Shown piece after piece: positions 41,520 through 50,531 of a DNA stretch of 64,000 nt (its first letter is position 1; each line of letters starts with the position of its first letter). A program made the translations under genes and the position numbers. Below the pieces are notes generated by a model that was not told where the DNA came from, did no database searches, and worked only from the letters and a program-made list of their open reading frames with translations. The stretch is from the NCBI GenBank assembly GCA_046542355.1, contig JBKHBN010000004.1, positions 1-64,000 on the forward strand, in the 5' to 3' direction. Origin of the DNA: UBA1672 sp046542355 (GTDB lineage: Bacteria; Pseudomonadota; Alphaproteobacteria; Micavibrionales; Micavibrionaceae).

Positions 41520-42698
41520 CTAGGACCACGCCTTTGCGCGGTTATTCATGGTAATGGGAATGTCTGATAGTCGGTGCTCAGAGATAACACCGATCTGGTG
41601 GACATTTTCCCCCATACTGCTAAGCACTTTGATAAGCCCCTCAGCTCTGCTAGGGTCACAAACAATGATCATCCCCAAACCGCAATTAAGTGTACGAGCC
41701 ATGTCGTCATGATCAAGATTGCCCTCGCTTTTGAGCCATTTAAAGACCTCAGGGATTTGCCACTTACTGGCATCAATATGCGCCGTCAGACCATCGGGAA
41801 TAATGCGCGGTACATTTTCCGTGATTCCGCCACCGGTAATATGCGCCATTCCATGTATGGCCGGCGCTCCCTCTGCATCTTTGATTTCCAGTGCCTTAAG
41901 AAGAGATTTGACATATATCCGCGTTGGTGCAAGGAGAGCCTGCCCCAGAGTTTCGGCCTTCTCTAATATCTGCTTTTCTGCGTCCTTATCCTGATAGCGA
42001 ATCATAGCCGTAAAGGGGCACGGCAGATCAAAGGACTGCCCGGTGTCTGAAATAATTTTGCGTACGAGTGAATAGCCATTAGAATGCACGCCATTGGATT
42101 CCAGCCCTAAAATGATATCATCTTTTTTGACGCTCTCACCGGTAATGACCCGATCACGACTAACGGCGCCAACTGTAAAACCAGCCAGATCATAATCACC
42201 CTCAATATAAAGCCCTGGCATCTCCGCAGTTTCTCCGCCAATCAGGGCGCAGCCTGCAATCTCGCACCCTTTGGCAACACTGGAAATAACGCTGTGCGCA
42301 ATATCGGTGTCCAGTCGTCCCATAGCGAAATAATCAAGGAAAAACAAGGGCTCTGCGCCTTGAACAATCAGATCATTGACACACATGGCCACAGCATCAA
42401 TACCAATACTGCGGTGATCGTTACAATCAACAGCAATTTTTATTTTTGTCCCGACGCCATCGGTAGAGGAAACCAGGATAGGATCTTTATATCCGGCTTT
42501 TTTCAGATCAAACAAAGCGCCATAACCGCCAAAATACGGCATGACACCACTTCGTTCTGTCTTTTTGATGATAGGCTTGATGGACTCTACCAGATCCGCG
42601 GCTATATCGATATCAACACCGGCTTCTTTGTAGGCGCGTTCTTTTCTGGAAGGGGTATCGCGATCAAGGTTTTCTTTGGGCATTTTCTTTTCTGTCAT
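41520..42698 (-). CDS. purM: Phosphoribosylformylglycinamidine cyclo-ligase PurM
   Basis: A 392-residue AIR synthetase. Family features are SSTDGVGTKIKIA, the metal-binding DYFAMGRLD, GGETAEMPGLY, and HITGGGITENVPRI. It closes the imidazole ring of aminoimidazole ribotide. The usual length is about 345, and about 30 extra residues precede the YKEAGVDIDIAADLV start. I chose the ATG behind AAAGGG; an ATG five codons later and one 18 codons earlier are possible. It is followed directly by purN and is divergent from the DUF2066 gene. Confidence 0.94.
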   Translation of the reverse strand: MTEKKMPKENLDRDTPSRKERAYKEAGVDIDIAADLVESIKPIIKKTERSGVMPYFGGYGALFDLKKAGYKDPILVSSTDGVGTKIKIAVDCNDHRSIGIDAVAMCVNDLIVQGAEPLFFLDYFAMGRLDTDIAHSVISSVAKGCEIAGCALIGGETAEMPGLYIEGDYDLAGFTVGAVSRDRVITGESVKKDDIILGLESNGVHSNGYSLVRKIISDTGQSFDLPCPFTAMIRYQDKDAEKQILEKAETLGQALLAPTRIYVKSLLKALEIKDAEGAPAIHGMAHITGGGITENVPRIIPDGLTAHIDASKWQIPEVFKWLKSEGNLDHDDMARTLNCGLGMIIVCDPSRAEGLIKVLSSMGENVHQIGVISEHRLSDIPITMNNRAKAWS

Positions 42699-42786
42699 AT
42701 CCCTTTGTCTTTGCTGTTGCTCTTGCAAGCCAGCCGTTGTAAAACGGGGCATGCATAATTTCAAACACAGTTACCTCAGGTGCACC

Positions 42787-44073
42787 ATGGGCATACCTCA
42801 AACAGCTTCCAACTGCAAGTATATTATACTCTTTATCGCTTTTTTTATGGTTTTAAATTTGATGTTTGCCTCATCACAGCAGGCCTTTGCATATGATGCC
42901 TCCCTTTTTGTTGTTGAAAACGTAAAAGTGGATGTGACCGCTGACGATGCGGTCAGCGCTCAGGGGCAGGCTTTTGAAAAAGCGCAGAAAAATGCTTTTG
43001 AAATTTTGACCAGACGTTTGGTATCTGATCGTGACGTACAACGCATGCAATCTCCCGATGCTGGCCGGATTGCATCGATGATCAAGGATTATGAAGTTAA
43101 TAACGAGCAAATTTCTGCTGTTCGCTATGTCGGGGATTATACGTTCCGCTTTGATCCCAAAGCAGCAAGTAGCTATTTCTCGATTACAGGGGTTCAATAT
43201 ACGGACACAAAAAGTAAACCGCTTCTTGTTCTACCCATACTTCAAATTGATGGAGAAAATGTAATGTGGGGGGCGCGGAATTTGTGGCTCAGGAACTGGG
43301 CAAGGGCGCAGTTTCCAACGGCATTGGTTCCTGTAGAAGTGCCGATTGGCGATCTTGATGATGTTGCCGATATTAACGATGACAATGCCCTGCGTTTTGA
43401 ACGCAAAAGTCTTGATCGCATGCTTTTGCGTTATAATGCCAAAGAGGCGGCCATCATGATTGCATTGCCTGATGCAGAGCTTGCACAGCAAAAATCTCAG
43501 GACATAGCCGCAGGAGGGATAAGGGTAAGCATATACCGCACTGACAGAGGGCGCGCAGAATATGTCAGTGACTTTCGTCTTCGCCCTGCGCAATCGGAAA
43601 CCGTTGATCAGCTTTATGAACGAGCCGTTTTACATGGTTTTAGAGAATTACAAAGAAACTGGAAAACGCGCACAGCAGCAAGCGCAGCGCAAAGCCGTTC
43701 ATATTATGTACGTATGCCGCTCAGCAGGCTTGAAGATCTTATCGAGGCAAAGAAGATTCTGCACACCCTGCCCGGACTAAGCGATGTATCCGTTACTGCC
43801 CTTCAGTCCGTCGAGGTCAGGCTGCTTCTCACCTTCAGAGGAGAGGAGTCTCGTCTGCGCGAAGCACTGAGAAGCGGTAGCCCTTTCCTGCTCAGCCAGC
43901 CTTACCAAAAGGACAGGGATACGCAAACTGCCACAGCATCGCAGCAATCCGATATGAATGTGATGTATGATTTATATCACCGAAACAAAGCACGCAGGGC
44001 AAGACCGTCCTCTTACAGGCGCCGCCCCGCGGCAACACAATCACCACCCACTCAGAATGTCCATACTTTCTAG
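42787..44073 (+). CDS. Exported DUF2066 family protein
   Basis: A 428-residue envelope protein. A signal peptide (IILFIAFFMVLNLMFASS) ends near AFAYDA. The mature N-terminal domain matches DUF2066: VENVKVDVTADDAVSAQGQA, AFEILTRRLV and the DYEVNNEQISAVRYVGDYTFRF-type segment, given here as SAVRYVGDYTF. The C-terminus is basic and proline-rich. In alphaproteobacteria this gene commonly sits between purM and a PerM/AI-2E-type gene, as here. Its function is unknown; it may belong to an envelope complex. AGGTG precedes the ATG at the signal peptide. Confidence 0.88.
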   Translation: MGIPQTASNCKYIILFIAFFMVLNLMFASSQQAFAYDASLFVVENVKVDVTADDAVSAQGQAFEKAQKNAFEILTRRLVSDRDVQRMQSPDAGRIASMIKDYEVNNEQISAVRYVGDYTFRFDPKAASSYFSITGVQYTDTKSKPLLVLPILQIDGENVMWGARNLWLRNWARAQFPTALVPVEVPIGDLDDVADINDDNALRFERKSLDRMLLRYNAKEAAIMIALPDAELAQQKSQDIAAGGIRVSIYRTDRGRAEYVSDFRLRPAQSETVDQLYERAVLHGFRELQRNWKTRTAASAAQSRSYYVRMPLSRLEDLIEAKKILHTLPGLSDVSVTALQSVEVRLLLTFRGEESRLREALRSGSPFLLSQPYQKDRDTQTATASQQSDMNVMYDLYHRNKARRARPSSYRRRPAATQSPPTQNVHTF

Positions 44074-44141
44074 CATAGTGAGCATTTAGAAATTATATAG
44101 AACGAGCCGTCTCAAAAAGAAAAAACAAAAAAGGAAGCGCA

Positions 44142-45272
44142 ATGCCCGATCATATTGATTCTGTTATAATGCCTTGGATGCATTACATATTCTGGGTAAT
44201 CATTGCGCTTTTATGTCTGGCCGCTATCTTGTTGCTCAAATCTGTGCTCTTGCCTTTTGTGGTTGGCACAGCGGTGGCTTATATCCTCAATCCGGCTGTA
44301 AACAGATTTGGGCAAATAGGCATCCCCCGCGCTCCCGCTTCATTAATGATCCTTTCAGGCTTTATGATTTTGATCATAGCACTGATTGCTGTTATATCTC
44401 CGACCCTTATTAATGAAACCAAAGCCTTCATAAATGATATTCCCGAATATACAGCGCAGGTGATGGAAGCGCTAAAACCGTTAACAGGCTTGCTCGCAAA
44501 ATATACTCAGGGGGTAGAGCGCGCAGATCTTGAAGATCTTTTGATAAGCAATTCACAAAATGCAACAAGTCTTGCCAAAATGGTGGCAAGCAGGCTTGCA
44601 GCGGGCGGGCAGACGGTTTTTGATATAATATCATTCGTATTTTTCATGCCCATTGTGGCCTATTTCATGATGAAAGAATGGCCAGGCATCACACGCTGGA
44701 TAGAGGATCTGATCCCGCGTCATGCAAAAGATGATGTTATGGAGTTGTTAAAGAAAATCAACAACAAGCTCTCCGGATTTATCCGCGGCCAGCTCAGCGT
44801 AGCCCTTGTTCTGGGCGCAGCTTATGCCATTGCCTTGACGATAGCAGGATTGAAATACGGCCTCTTGATCGGTTTGATGTCGGGTCTGATCTCTATTATT
44901 CCAATGGTAGGCTCTACAATTGGCTTGCTCGTAAGTATAGGCGTTGCGTGGCTTCAAGCCGGTGAGTGGACCTATGTGCTTTTAGTTGCAGCAATATTTA
45001 TCTCAGGCCAGCTGATTGAAGGCAATTTTTTAACCCCCAAACTTGTCGGAGACAGCGTTGGCCTTCACCCGCTTTGGGTGTTTTTTGCTTTATTGGCGGG
45101 CGGCAGCTTGCTGGGCGTTTTAGGAATGTTCCTGGCCGTGCCAGTGACTGCAATTATCGGCGTTTTAATCTCATTTGCCTTGCATAAATATAAGCGCAGC
45201 GCTTATTATAAAGGCTCTTCCGAATCAAAGACAAAAGATAAAACAAAAGAAATAAATCAGGAAACGGAATAA
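44142..45272 (+). CDS. AI-2E/PerM family membrane protein
   Basis: A 376-residue polytopic protein with about eight membrane helices, the large loop after the third helix, and the family signature FIRGQLSVALVLGAAYAI followed by SIIPMVGSTIGL and GNFLTPKLVGDSVGLHP. Members export autoinducer-2, act as Na+/H+ antiporters or have unknown substrates, so the substrate is not predictable. AAGGAAGCGCA precedes the ATG. It lies between the DUF2066 gene and the HdaA-like gene, an arrangement conserved in the class. Confidence 0.9.
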   Translation: MPDHIDSVIMPWMHYIFWVIIALLCLAAILLLKSVLLPFVVGTAVAYILNPAVNRFGQIGIPRAPASLMILSGFMILIIALIAVISPTLINETKAFINDIPEYTAQVMEALKPLTGLLAKYTQGVERADLEDLLISNSQNATSLAKMVASRLAAGGQTVFDIISFVFFMPIVAYFMMKEWPGITRWIEDLIPRHAKDDVMELLKKINNKLSGFIRGQLSVALVLGAAYAIALTIAGLKYGLLIGLMSGLISIIPMVGSTIGLLVSIGVAWLQAGEWTYVLLVAAIFISGQLIEGNFLTPKLVGDSVGLHPLWVFFALLAGGSLLGVLGMFLAVPVTAIIGVLISFALHKYKRSAYYKGSSESKTKDKTKEINQETE

Positions 45273-45286
45273 AAAATAGCATCATC

Positions 45287-45991
45287 ATGTCACCATATTC
45301 CCTTATGAATGCGCGCCAGATTCCATTTGATTTAGGAGCCAGACCAGCTTTTGGTCGCGGCGCTTTTCATATTGGGCAATCTAACGCCGCTGCGGTTGGC
45401 TGGATTGACCGCTGGCCCGACTGGATGGCGCCGGTGCTTATATTGCAAGGGCCGGCAGCCAGCGGCAAAAGCCATTTGGTCGCGGTGTGGCAGGAAAAAT
45501 CACAAGCCGAGAAAATAAATCCGGCATGGCTTACACAAAAATCGGCAGATGAACTATTCTTCATGGGGGAAGCGCTGGTGATCGACGGGCTTGATCCATG
45601 GCTTGGTGATCGCGAGGCCGAAACAACCTTGTTTCACCTCTATAATATGCTCAAAGAAGAGCAGCGCACCATGATGCTGACCATGCGCATGGCACCATCC
45701 GCCACCGATTTTGTGCTCCCGGATCTGGCATCACGCTTTCGCGCTGCGCCGGGAGTGTCCATACATGCCCCTGATGATATGCTGCTGGCCTCTATCTTGA
45801 TTAAACTCTTCTCTGATCGTCAGTTGACAATTAGCGATGACGTCGTCACTTATCTTTTGCCGCGTATGGAGCGCTCTTTTGCCGCAGCGCAAGAGCTGGT
45901 GAAACGCGCTGATAACCGCGCCTTATCTGAAAAAAGAGCAATATCCGTTCCCCTGATGCGTCAAGTGCTCAGTGATATGCTGGATGAATAA
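45287..45991 (+). CDS. hdaA: DnaA-related regulator HdaA
   Basis: A 234-residue AAA+ protein like DnaA domain III. The N-terminal QIPFDLG fits a sliding-clamp binding motif; the P-loop is GPAASGKSHL; the Walker B region reads VIDGLD; and PDLASRFRAAPGV is the sensor segment. The C-terminal DNA-binding domain of DnaA is absent. HdaA promotes hydrolysis of DnaA-ATP at the replicating clamp, limiting re-initiation. It follows the PerM-family gene by 14 bases and is probably in its operon. An ATG six codons later is also possible. Confidence 0.88.
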   Translation: MSPYSLMNARQIPFDLGARPAFGRGAFHIGQSNAAAVGWIDRWPDWMAPVLILQGPAASGKSHLVAVWQEKSQAEKINPAWLTQKSADELFFMGEALVIDGLDPWLGDREAETTLFHLYNMLKEEQRTMMLTMRMAPSATDFVLPDLASRFRAAPGVSIHAPDDMLLASILIKLFSDRQLTISDDVVTYLLPRMERSFAAAQELVKRADNRALSEKRAISVPLMRQVLSDMLDE

Positions 45992-46005
45992 CCTGCCCGT
46001 ACTCC

Positions 46006-46668
46006 TTACGCGGGAGCAAGATCATAATACGGATACGCAGGCTCGGCAGCGGGATCGTCTTCTGTTAAATCCCTGATTATACCGGTTTCCGGATCCCGGG
46101 CAAAAACACGAAGATTAAAACCCGCAAGTTTATTTGTTCTTGGATCGTATAAATCGTTCCAACTTGCAAGATCAGTAAACTGCAAACAAGAGATCATACC
46201 ATATCCATAATCATGATCGTTAAAAGGAAGGTATCCCTCTTCATCTCCTCCTAAAAGGGTTCTAACAAACTGAGGGATTTGAGGCTTACGACCAATAATA
46301 GCCACCGTATGAGCCCTTTCGGAATGGGGTAGATCCTTAAGGCGAAGCAAGATATTTACATAAGCAGCGATGTCTTCTTGAGAATATAAAGCCCCTGATT
46401 TTTCCACTCTGTCCTGCGCAAGCGCCAACCCCAATGCCTGAAGCGTTTGTTTTGTACGAACGCAATCAGCAACAAAAGCATAATCAGGTTTAAACCCTTC
46501 TTGTATGAGGAAGCGACCCATCTGGTTAGCATGCGCTCTTCCCTCATCAGTCAAAGGGCAATCGCGGTCAAGTGCTATAGGATCATCTTGCCTTACTCTT
46601 TTATCCTCGCAATGACGTATAAGTAAGAGTCTGCGCCCTGTTCCCATACTATTAAGTCTAACGTTCAT
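46006..46668 (-). CDS. Histidine phosphatase superfamily protein with altered active site
   Basis: A 220-residue protein. The phosphate-accepting histidine motif LLLIRHCED (H19) and the DCVRTKQTL segment are retained, but the second histidine of the family (IGHxP) is R127 in AIIGRKPQI. The N-terminal and middle regions resemble SixA phosphohistidine phosphatases; about 60 extra residues at the C-terminus are unlike SixA. It may be a poor phosphatase, a binding protein, or use another residue. AGAGGA precedes the ATG. It is last in the run rnd, sixA-like, this gene. Confidence 0.7.
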   Translation of the reverse strand: MNVRLNSMGTGRRLLLIRHCEDKRVRQDDPIALDRDCPLTDEGRAHANQMGRFLIQEGFKPDYAFVADCVRTKQTLQALGLALAQDRVEKSGALYSQEDIAAYVNILLRLKDLPHSERAHTVAIIGRKPQIPQFVRTLLGGDEEGYLPFNDHDYGYGMISCLQFTDLASWNDLYDPRTNKLAGFNLRVFARDPETGIIRDLTEDDPAAEPAYPYYDLAPA

Positions 46669-46740
46669 AATAATAATCCTCTTTATGTAAAGAAAAACCC
46701 AATCCATTCTAAATCGATGTAAGGAAAAAATGCAAGAAAT

Positions 46741-47286
46741 TTACCGGATAAGGCGGCGCTGCGCGCCATAATCATCAGACGTAATAACATCTGTAAGCGT
46801 GTTTGTGCTTGTAGGATCAAGCATCTTCCATTGCTCCACCGGGCAGGAAATCACGCTAAGAGTTGCCGGTCTATACCCGCTGAGCAAGGAAAAGGTAATC
46901 TTTTCGCTAGGCGCTGCAAGCATACTGAGCAAGGTAGGAATATTCGGGTAATGCCCGATCACAAGGACGCATTTATGAACATCATCACAGCTTTGGATAC
47001 GCGCCAGATAATCTTCCTCATTGCCATGATAGAAGGCAGGCACAAACTCAATGTGTGAGGGGCTGAGAACATCACTGAAACTCTCGCGCAATTTCTCGAG
47101 CGTCTCACGCGTGCGCCAGGCATCGGAGCATAACACATAATCGGGAATAAGCCCGTATTGCCGTAGATGTTCTCCCAAAGCCAGAGCATCGCTCATACCC
47201 TTTGGTGTCAAAGGCCGCCCCTTATCTTCGCCCTCATAGGCGGCATCACTTTGCGCGTGGCGTAACAATAACAAACGCTTGGTCAT
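46741..47286 (-). CDS. SixA-type phosphohistidine phosphatase
   Basis: A 181-residue histidine phosphatase with an intact active site: H10 in LLLRHAQSD, the CSDAWRTRETL segment and H112 in VIGHYPNIP. SixA removes phosphate from histidines of HPt domains or of the nitrogen phosphotransfer system. GAGGGG precedes the ATG. It lies two bases from the rnd stop and is followed after 72 bases by a second, altered phosphatase. The hybrid kinase with an HPt domain in this window is one conceivable target. Confidence 0.85.
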   Translation of the reverse strand: MTKRLLLLRHAQSDAAYEGEDKGRPLTPKGMSDALALGEHLRQYGLIPDYVLCSDAWRTRETLEKLRESFSDVLSPSHIEFVPAFYHGNEEDYLARIQSCDDVHKCVLVIGHYPNIPTLLSMLAAPSEKITFSLLSGYRPATLSVISCPVEQWKMLDPTSTNTLTDVITSDDYGAQRRLIR

Positions 47287-47288
47287 AT

Positions 47289-48446
47289 TTACCCCTCGAT
47301 TGGCATTTTTATAATTTTGCCGTTTTTAAGGCCGATAGCAAGCCTGCCATGCTTAATAGCCAGAGCATCATCACCAAAAACTTCCTTGCGCCAGCCTCTT
47401 AGAGCGGGAACCTCCGCCTCATCATCAAGTGCAATAGCCCTTAAATCATCGGCGCAGGCTATAATCTTTGGTGCAACCCCGTGTTCGGCGCTGACCACAC
47501 GAAGTAACATCTTTAAGATATCAATAGTAACAATAATATGGGCGGGCAGGGCTTTTTTTCTTTGCGGAACTGGCCAGCTTTCTTTTGGACTGTTTATGGC
47601 AGTTTCAATAGCATTGAGAATCTGGTCACCAAGCTTGCCATCAACAACATCCTTTGAAATATTACGGATCTTTTTTAAATGATTTTTATCACGCGGCGCT
47701 TGATTAGCTATATCCGCCAGTGTGTCATCACGCATCACCCAGTTCTTGGGGATGTTACATTTTTGCGCCTGTTTTTCACGCAACGCAGCCAGCTCTCGCA
47801 AAATAGCCAGACTGCGCCGTTGCGGAGAGCGGATTTTGATGCGCTCCCAGGCCTTGTAAGGGTCATGCGCATAAGTATCGGGATTGTTCAGGATTTCTTC
47901 TTCCATAAAAACCCAGCGGCAGCGTTTTGTTTCCTTGAGTTCCCCGCGCAAATGCTGGTAAACATCACATAAATGGGTCACATCACCCAAAGCGTAATGA
48001 ATTTGCTTTTGGCTTAAAGGGCGCACAGACCAGTCAGTAAATTGAGAGCTCTTGTCAATACGCCCGCCAGTGATGCTTTTCACAAGCTTCTCATAACTAA
48101 TTGAATCCCCATGCCCACAAACCATGGCAGCAACCTGCGTATCAAAGATCGGTGTAGCAACGCACCCCATCAGGTTATAGAAAATCTCCAGATCCTGCCG
48201 CGCGGCATGAAAGACTTTAAGAACCGCCTTGTTTTGTAAAAGGGCATAGAGTGGAGAAAGGTCAATGTCATTTGCCAGAGGATCAACCGCTCGTGCATCT
48301 TTATCACATGCAGAAAGTTGTACCAGACAAAGTTTGGGATAATAAGTTTTCTCACGCAAAAACTCAGTATCAATAGTAATAAATTCTTCTTGTGCCAGCT
48401 TTTCACAAAACGCAGCCAGCTCCGCGCTATTATCAATGATGGTCAT
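47289..48446 (-). CDS. rnd: Ribonuclease D
   Basis: A 385-residue 3'-5' exonuclease involved in tRNA maturation. The DEDD motifs are visible: D and E in FITIDTEFLREKTYYP, D in VFHAARQDLEIFYN, and YALGDVTHL. An HRDC domain (SLAILRELAALREKQAQ, RDDTLADIANQAP) follows. The ATG at the IIDNSAELAAF start fits the family; the frame is open for 25 more codons upstream. It heads a run with two SixA-like phosphatases and is divergent from aspS. Confidence 0.94.
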   Translation of the reverse strand: MTIIDNSAELAAFCEKLAQEEFITIDTEFLREKTYYPKLCLVQLSACDKDARAVDPLANDIDLSPLYALLQNKAVLKVFHAARQDLEIFYNLMGCVATPIFDTQVAAMVCGHGDSISYEKLVKSITGGRIDKSSQFTDWSVRPLSQKQIHYALGDVTHLCDVYQHLRGELKETKRCRWVFMEEEILNNPDTYAHDPYKAWERIKIRSPQRRSLAILRELAALREKQAQKCNIPKNWVMRDDTLADIANQAPRDKNHLKKIRNISKDVVDGKLGDQILNAIETAINSPKESWPVPQRKKALPAHIIVTIDILKMLLRVVSAEHGVAPKIIACADDLRAIALDDEAEVPALRGWRKEVFGDDALAIKHGRLAIGLKNGKIIKMPIEG

Positions 48447-48611
48447 ACTGTTCCCAAAAAAATCGCTTCCGGCTCTATTATAGGGTTCTACAAAGAGCAA
48501 AGACATAATAAGAATGCGCAAACGATGTTCATCATACTATCTTGTCTGGGATCGTCTAGTCCCATAACATTGAAAATAACCGATTTTACGCATGTTTTTT
48601 ATAGAATCGGC

Positions 48612-48639
48612 GTGACATTACCGCATGATGCGGTATAAA
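48612..48639 (+). promoter_or_regulatory. aspS promoter with an embedded dyad
   Basis: GTGACA (48612-48617, five of six) and TATAAA (48634-48639, five of six) are 16 bases apart. The spacer is filled by a 17-base dyad, TACCGCAT-G-ATGCGGTA (48619-48635), which overlaps the first bases of the -10. A repressor binding it would block RNA polymerase. The leader to aspS is about 50 bases. Confidence 0.55.
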
Positions 48640-48698
48640 ACTCTGTGATAGACAAAAATGTATAAAAATAGATGAGTTTTCGTAAGGGGTTTTAAACC

Positions 48699-50504
48699 AT
48701 GCACGCATACAGAACACATAAATGTGATGAACTGACTAAAGACCATGCCGGACAGAAGGTGCGCTTATCGGGATGGATACACCGTATATACGATCTTGGG
48801 GGCGTGTTGTTCATCATCCTGAGAGACACGTACGGTTTAACCCAGTGCATCGTTGATGAAAATTCTCCGATATTGGAAGAGGTCAGCAAATGGCGCGTTG
48901 AGTCCGTTGTAACCATTGATGGCGAAGTAAGGGCGCGTTCTGAAGACACGATTAACCCGAAGATGAAAACAGGAGAAATAGAGATTTACATCAGCGCGGC
49001 AACCATGCAATCAAGCGCTGAGGTGATCCCGTTTCAGGTGCATGAGGATGATGGAGCCGGAGAAGATATCCGTCTGCGTTATCGTTATCTGGATTTGCGC
49101 CGCGAGGCGATGCAAAAGAAAATTGGCCTGCGTAACAATGTTATAGCCACGATGCGTAACGAAATGTGGGGGCAGGGCTTTCAGGAGTTTCAAACACCGC
49201 TCTTAACAGCCAGCTCTCCAGAGGGCGCGCGCGATTATCTGGTTCCCTCACGGCTGCATCCGGGCAAGTTTTATGCACTCCCTCAAGCCCCTCAGCAATT
49301 CAAGCAACTCTTGATGATGAGCGGTTTTGACAAATATTTCCAGATTGCACCATGTTTTCGTGATGAGGATGGACGCGCCGATCGTCTGGCGGAGTTCTAC
49401 CAGCTTGATGTTGAAATGAGCTTTGTCACGCAAGAAGAGATTCATAACACCATCCAGCCCGTTATCGAGGGGGTGTTCAGGAAATTCTCTGATTTCACAG
49501 GTGAAAAACGCGAGGTCATATGGTGTGATAATATTCCTTTTAAGGAGGCTATGCTTAAATACGGATCAGATAAGCCTGACTTGCGCAACCCGCTGGAAAT
49601 TTGCGATGTCACGGAAGTCTTCGCGCGTGACGATGTAGAGTTCAAGGCCTTCAAGGGCGTAATTGCAAAGGGAGGCGTTGTTCGTGCGATCCGCGCTCCC
49701 AAAGTTTCCGAGCTTCCCCGTAGCTTCTTTGACAAACTCAATGGCTGGGCGCAAAAAGAAGGCGCACCGGGGCTGGGATACATTCTCTTTGCAAACGGAG
49801 AGGGAAAAGGGCCAATTGCCAAATTCATTCCGGAAAACGCACAATCACAAATCAAAGACATTTCAGCGTGTGAAGACGGAGATGCCATCTTCTTTATCTG
49901 CAACCAGGAAAAACCAGCTGCTGATTTTGCTGGCCGCGCCCGTGAGGCGATTTGCTCGGCTATGGATGAAAGCGGCATCAAAACCCGCGAAACAGGAGTA
50001 TATAAATTCTGCTGGATCGTTGATTTCCCAATGTATGAATTTGACGAAAAAGCGCAAAAAATTGATTTTAGTCACAATCCGTTTTCCATGCCCCAAGGCG
50101 GAATGGAAGATCTGGAAAGCAAAGATCCGCTTGAAGTGTATGCCTTTCAGTATGACTGCGTGTGCAACGGCTTTGAGCTGGCATCAGGAGCGATACGGAA
50201 TCACAAACCTGAAATCATGGAAAAGGCGTTTGGCATTGCAGGATACGGCAAAGAGGTTCTGGAGGCTAAATTCGGCGGCATGCTCAATGCTATGCGTTAT
50301 GGCGCGCCGCCCCACGGTGGATTGGCATTTGGTATTGACCGGATTGTTATGCTGCTCGCAGATGAGCCGAATTTGCGCGAAGTATATGCCTTCGTGATGA
50401 ACGGCCAATATGAAGATCAAATGATGCAAGCACCATCGCAGGTCGATGAAGCGCAGCTCAAAGACCTCCATCTTAAACTGGCTCTTCCCAAAAAACCGTT
50501 ATAA
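48699..50504 (+). CDS. aspS: Aspartyl-tRNA synthetase
   Basis: A 601-residue bacterial-type AspRS. The anticodon-binding OB domain has VRLSGWIHRIYDLGGVLFI; class II motif 2 is FRDEDGRADRLAEF, and motif 3 is GIDRIVMLLAD. The inserted GAD-like domain of bacterial AspRS is present in the middle (GGVVRAIRAPK). AAGGGG precedes the ATG. The gene appears monocistronic, with a good promoter. Whether the enzyme also charges tRNA-Asn cannot be judged from this window. Confidence 0.96.
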   Translation: MHAYRTHKCDELTKDHAGQKVRLSGWIHRIYDLGGVLFIILRDTYGLTQCIVDENSPILEEVSKWRVESVVTIDGEVRARSEDTINPKMKTGEIEIYISAATMQSSAEVIPFQVHEDDGAGEDIRLRYRYLDLRREAMQKKIGLRNNVIATMRNEMWGQGFQEFQTPLLTASSPEGARDYLVPSRLHPGKFYALPQAPQQFKQLLMMSGFDKYFQIAPCFRDEDGRADRLAEFYQLDVEMSFVTQEEIHNTIQPVIEGVFRKFSDFTGEKREVIWCDNIPFKEAMLKYGSDKPDLRNPLEICDVTEVFARDDVEFKAFKGVIAKGGVVRAIRAPKVSELPRSFFDKLNGWAQKEGAPGLGYILFANGEGKGPIAKFIPENAQSQIKDISACEDGDAIFFICNQEKPAADFAGRAREAICSAMDESGIKTRETGVYKFCWIVDFPMYEFDEKAQKIDFSHNPFSMPQGGMEDLESKDPLEVYAFQYDCVCNGFELASGAIRNHKPEIMEKAFGIAGYGKEVLEAKFGGMLNAMRYGAPPHGGLAFGIDRIVMLLADEPNLREVYAFVMNGQYEDQMMQAPSQVDEAQLKDLHLKLALPKKPL

Positions 50505-50531
50505 TTCGCGATAAAGGTGAGGTGATAGATC

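Noticed and set aside
49442..50397. Long alternative frames on both strands within aspS
   Set aside because: They lie inside an intact aspS; no domain or ribosome site.
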